Positions 62,199-64,000 of a DNA stretch of 64,000 nucleotides are shown piece by piece. The notes beneath the pieces were generated by a model. It saw nothing but the letters and a program-made list of their open reading frames with translations. It searched no databases and was not told the origin of the DNA. Every line of letters begins with the position of its first letter. Position 1 is the stretch's first letter. The stretch is from positions 558,001-622,000 of the forward strand of contig CBDHDU010000044.1 of NCBI GenBank assembly GCA_965261725.1, given 5' to 3'. Position numbers and translations under genes: made by a program. This DNA is from CANDOC01 sp965261725 (GTDB lineage: Bacteria; Pseudomonadota; Gammaproteobacteria; Pseudomonadales; Endozoicomonadaceae).

Positions 62199-64000
62199 TT
62201 AGATTATAGCGGCAAGACGGCTTCCCTGATCAATCGCTCGTTTGGCATCGAGCTCACGGGCTTCGTCGGCACCACCAATCAGGTGGACACTTGCACCACC
62301 GGCCTCAAGCTCCTTTTGCAGTTCCCGTAAAGGGTCCTGACCGGCGCAGAGGACGATATTATCAACAGGTAATACTTGTGTGGTATCTCCCTGCTGAATA
62401 TGCAGCCCCTCATCGTCTACCTTCAGGTACTCAACACTGTTCAACATTTTAACCCCTTTATTTTTCAGGGTTGTGCGATGAACCCAGCCGGTGGTTTTTC
62501 CCAGGTTCTTGCCCACTTTTGATGCTTTACGCTGGCAGAGGAATACTTCTCTTGGTGAATCAGGCAGTTCCGGAGTAACACCTTCTACACCGCCACGGAC
62601 ATCAAGGTTCACACCCCATTCCTTCAGGAATGCGGCTTTATCCAAACTGCTTGATTTACCCTGATGAGTCAGAAATTCAGCAACATCAAAGCCGATACCA
62701 CCTGCACCGATAATGGCAACTTTATTACCAACGGGTTTACGTTCCAGTATTGCATCGAGATAGCTGATCACTTTCTCATGATCAATGCCTTCTATTCCGG
62801 GTGTTCGGGGTGTTATACCTGTGGCAAGTATTACTTCGTCGTATTTTTCAGGCAGCAAGTCACTGGCGCGTACACGCTGTTCTAGCTGTAGGTCTACGCC
62901 AGTTTTTTCAATGCGTTTGCCGAAGTAACGAAGGGTTTCATAAAACTCTTCTTTACCGGGAATGCGCTTGGCTACATTGAACTGACCGCCGATTTTGTCG
63001 CCCGCATCGAACAGAGTGACATTATGACCCCGTTCGGCTGCAACCGTTGAAAATGCTAATCCGGCCGGGCCTGCACCGATAACCGCAATCTTCTTTTTCG
63101 TTTCTTCCGCTTTCAGCGGAATGTAATTCAGTTCCGTTTCGTTGCAGGCACGCGGGTTGACCAGACAGCTGGATAGTTTCATCTCAAAAGTATGATCAAG
63201 GCATGCCTGGTTACAGCCAATGCAGGTATTGATTTCATCTGCCTTATCAGCTGCTGCTTTGGCAACAAAATCCGCATCAGCAAGGAACGGGCGAGCCATG
63301 GAAACCATATCGGCTTCACCCTGAGACAAAATATCCTCAGCGATGTCAGGTGTATTGATACGGTTGGTGGTGATGAGAGGAATGGATACTTCACCTTTCA
63401 GCTTTGCTGTCACACCGGAGAACGCGGCTCTGGGCACCATAGTGGCAATTGTTGGGACGCGTGCCTCATGCCAGCCTATACCGGTATTGATAATGGTTGC
63501 TCCGGCTTCTTCCACGGCTTTGGCCAGCTGAACAATTTCATCCCAGCTACTGCCACCTTCAACCAGATCCAGCATGGAGAGACGGTAGATAATGATGAAC
63601 TCAGCACCCACCTTCTCACGTACACGACTAATAACTTCCAGTGGCAGGCGAATCCGGTTTTCGTAGCTGCCACCCCATTGGTCGGTACGCTGGTTAACCC
63701 GCTCAGCAATGAACTGATTAATGAAATAACCTTCGGAGCCCATAATCTCCACACCATCATAACCGGCAGACTGAGCCAGTGCGGCGCAGTTTACGTAGTC
63801 CTGTATCTGGCTTTCTACTTCTTCTGTCGTCAGTTCATGAGGCTTAAAAGGGTTAATCGGTGCCTGAACTGCGGAGGGACCAACATTTTTCGGGTTATAG
63901 GCATAACGACCTGCATGCAGTATCTGCATACAGATTTTACCACCGGCATCATGGACTGCTCTGGTTACAATCTTATGTTTTTCTGCTTCTTCCTGCGAGT
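62199..64000 (-). CDS. fadH: 2,4-dienoyl-CoA reductase (NADPH), 5' end beyond window
   Basis: FadH reduces 2,4-dienoyl-CoA in the oxidation of polyunsaturated fatty acids, with FMN, FAD and a [4Fe-4S] cluster. The frame continues past the right edge (residues such as GGKICMQILHAGRYAYNPKN are visible), so the start is missing. The Old-Yellow-Enzyme barrel has GYDGVEIMGSEGYFINQF. The iron-sulfur motif is CIGCNQACLDHTF...SSCLVNPRAC. The FAD domain begins KKKIAVIGAGPAGLAFSTVAAERG, and a second dinucleotide loop is VAIIGAGGIGFDVAEFL. It closely matches E. coli FadH in layout and order. Confidence 0.95.
   Translation of the reverse strand, partial: SQEEAEKHKIVTRAVHDAGGKICMQILHAGRYAYNPKNVGPSAVQAPINPFKPHELTTEEVESQIQDYVNCAALAQSAGYDGVEIMGSEGYFINQFIAERVNQRTDQWGGSYENRIRLPLEVISRVREKVGAEFIIIYRLSMLDLVEGGSSWDEIVQLAKAVEEAGATIINTGIGWHEARVPTIATMVPRAAFSGVTAKLKGEVSIPLITTNRINTPDIAEDILSQGEADMVSMARPFLADADFVAKAAADKADEINTCIGCNQACLDHTFEMKLSSCLVNPRACNETELNYIPLKAEETKKKIAVIGAGPAGLAFSTVAAERGHNVTLFDAGDKIGGQFNVAKRIPGKEEFYETLRYFGKRIEKTGVDLQLEQRVRASDLLPEKYDEVILATGITPRTPGIEGIDHEKVISYLDAILERKPVGNKVAIIGAGGIGFDVAEFLTHQGKSSSLDKAAFLKEWGVNLDVRGGVEGVTPELPDSPREVFLCQRKASKVGKNLGKTTGWVHRTTLKNKGVKMLNSVEYLKVDDEGLHIQQGDTTQVLPVDNIVLCAGQDPLRELQKELEAGGASVHLIGGADEARELDAKRAIDQGSRLAAII

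Overview
The window looks like chromosome of a host-associated marine gammaproteobacterium, most likely of the Endozoicomonas group (Oceanospirillales). This is inferred from gene content, not from a marker gene. The housekeeping order (coaBC-dut-argB-slmA-alr; ppx / trxA / rho-ubiD-fre; the tesA/ybbA-ybbP divergon; parC) is that of Pseudomonas/Oceanospirillales-type genomes. Between these blocks lie secreted proteins built from eukaryotic signalling domains, which is typical of Endozoicomonadaceae. I saw no insertion sequence, prophage, CRISPR array or rRNA.

Layout. 1-13 kb: core metabolism (partial SnoaL-like protein, coaBC, dut, argB, slmA, alr, a 55-residue rubredoxin, HU, SCP2-like protein, ppx, trxA, rho, ubiD, fre). 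13-26.9 kb: small secreted protein, tesA with a YbbA/YbbP-type ABC exporter, VOC protein, a predicted exported nickel superoxide dismutase, Rieske oxygenase, lipocalin, brnQ, lipoprotein, thioesterase, SulP transporter, O-methyltransferase. 26.9-31.3 kb: an AT-rich divergent pair of eukaryote-like genes. One encodes a signal peptide, a BIR (inhibitor-of-apoptosis) zinc domain, a protein kinase-like domain and a C-terminal IAP-type RING. The other encodes a signal peptide, a split RING, TRAF-type zinc fingers and a coiled coil. 31.5-38 kb: parC, an avidin-like secreted protein, an unknown secreted protein, YciA-type thioesterase, TRAP permeases without a binding protein. 38.4-49.4 kb: a LapBC/LapA/TolC-type type I secretion locus with a 1977-residue adhesin. 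49.5-57.7 kb: amidohydrolase, orphan FliO, two unknown secreted proteins, SstT, tRNA-Pro(UGG), TrxC, DUF190 protein, autotransporter. 57.7-64 kb: a secreted zinc-ribbon/PPAY protein, a persulfide-dioxygenase-like hydrolase next to three DsrE-like proteins, a membrane/GNAT fusion, and the 3' part of fadH.

How the parts fit. The BIR-kinase-RING and RING/TRAF proteins share a 127-bp AT-rich intergenic region carrying a perfect 11-bp inverted repeat. They look like a co-regulated pair that could act on host apoptosis and ubiquitin signalling. The large adhesin and the autotransporter would supply surface attachment. The periplasmic NiSOD, the thioredoxins and the persulfide/DsrE cluster would handle redox and sulfur stress. 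These functional links are inference.

The strongest candidate for an undescribed system is the BIR-kinase-RING / RING-TRAF pair at 26,887-31,309.
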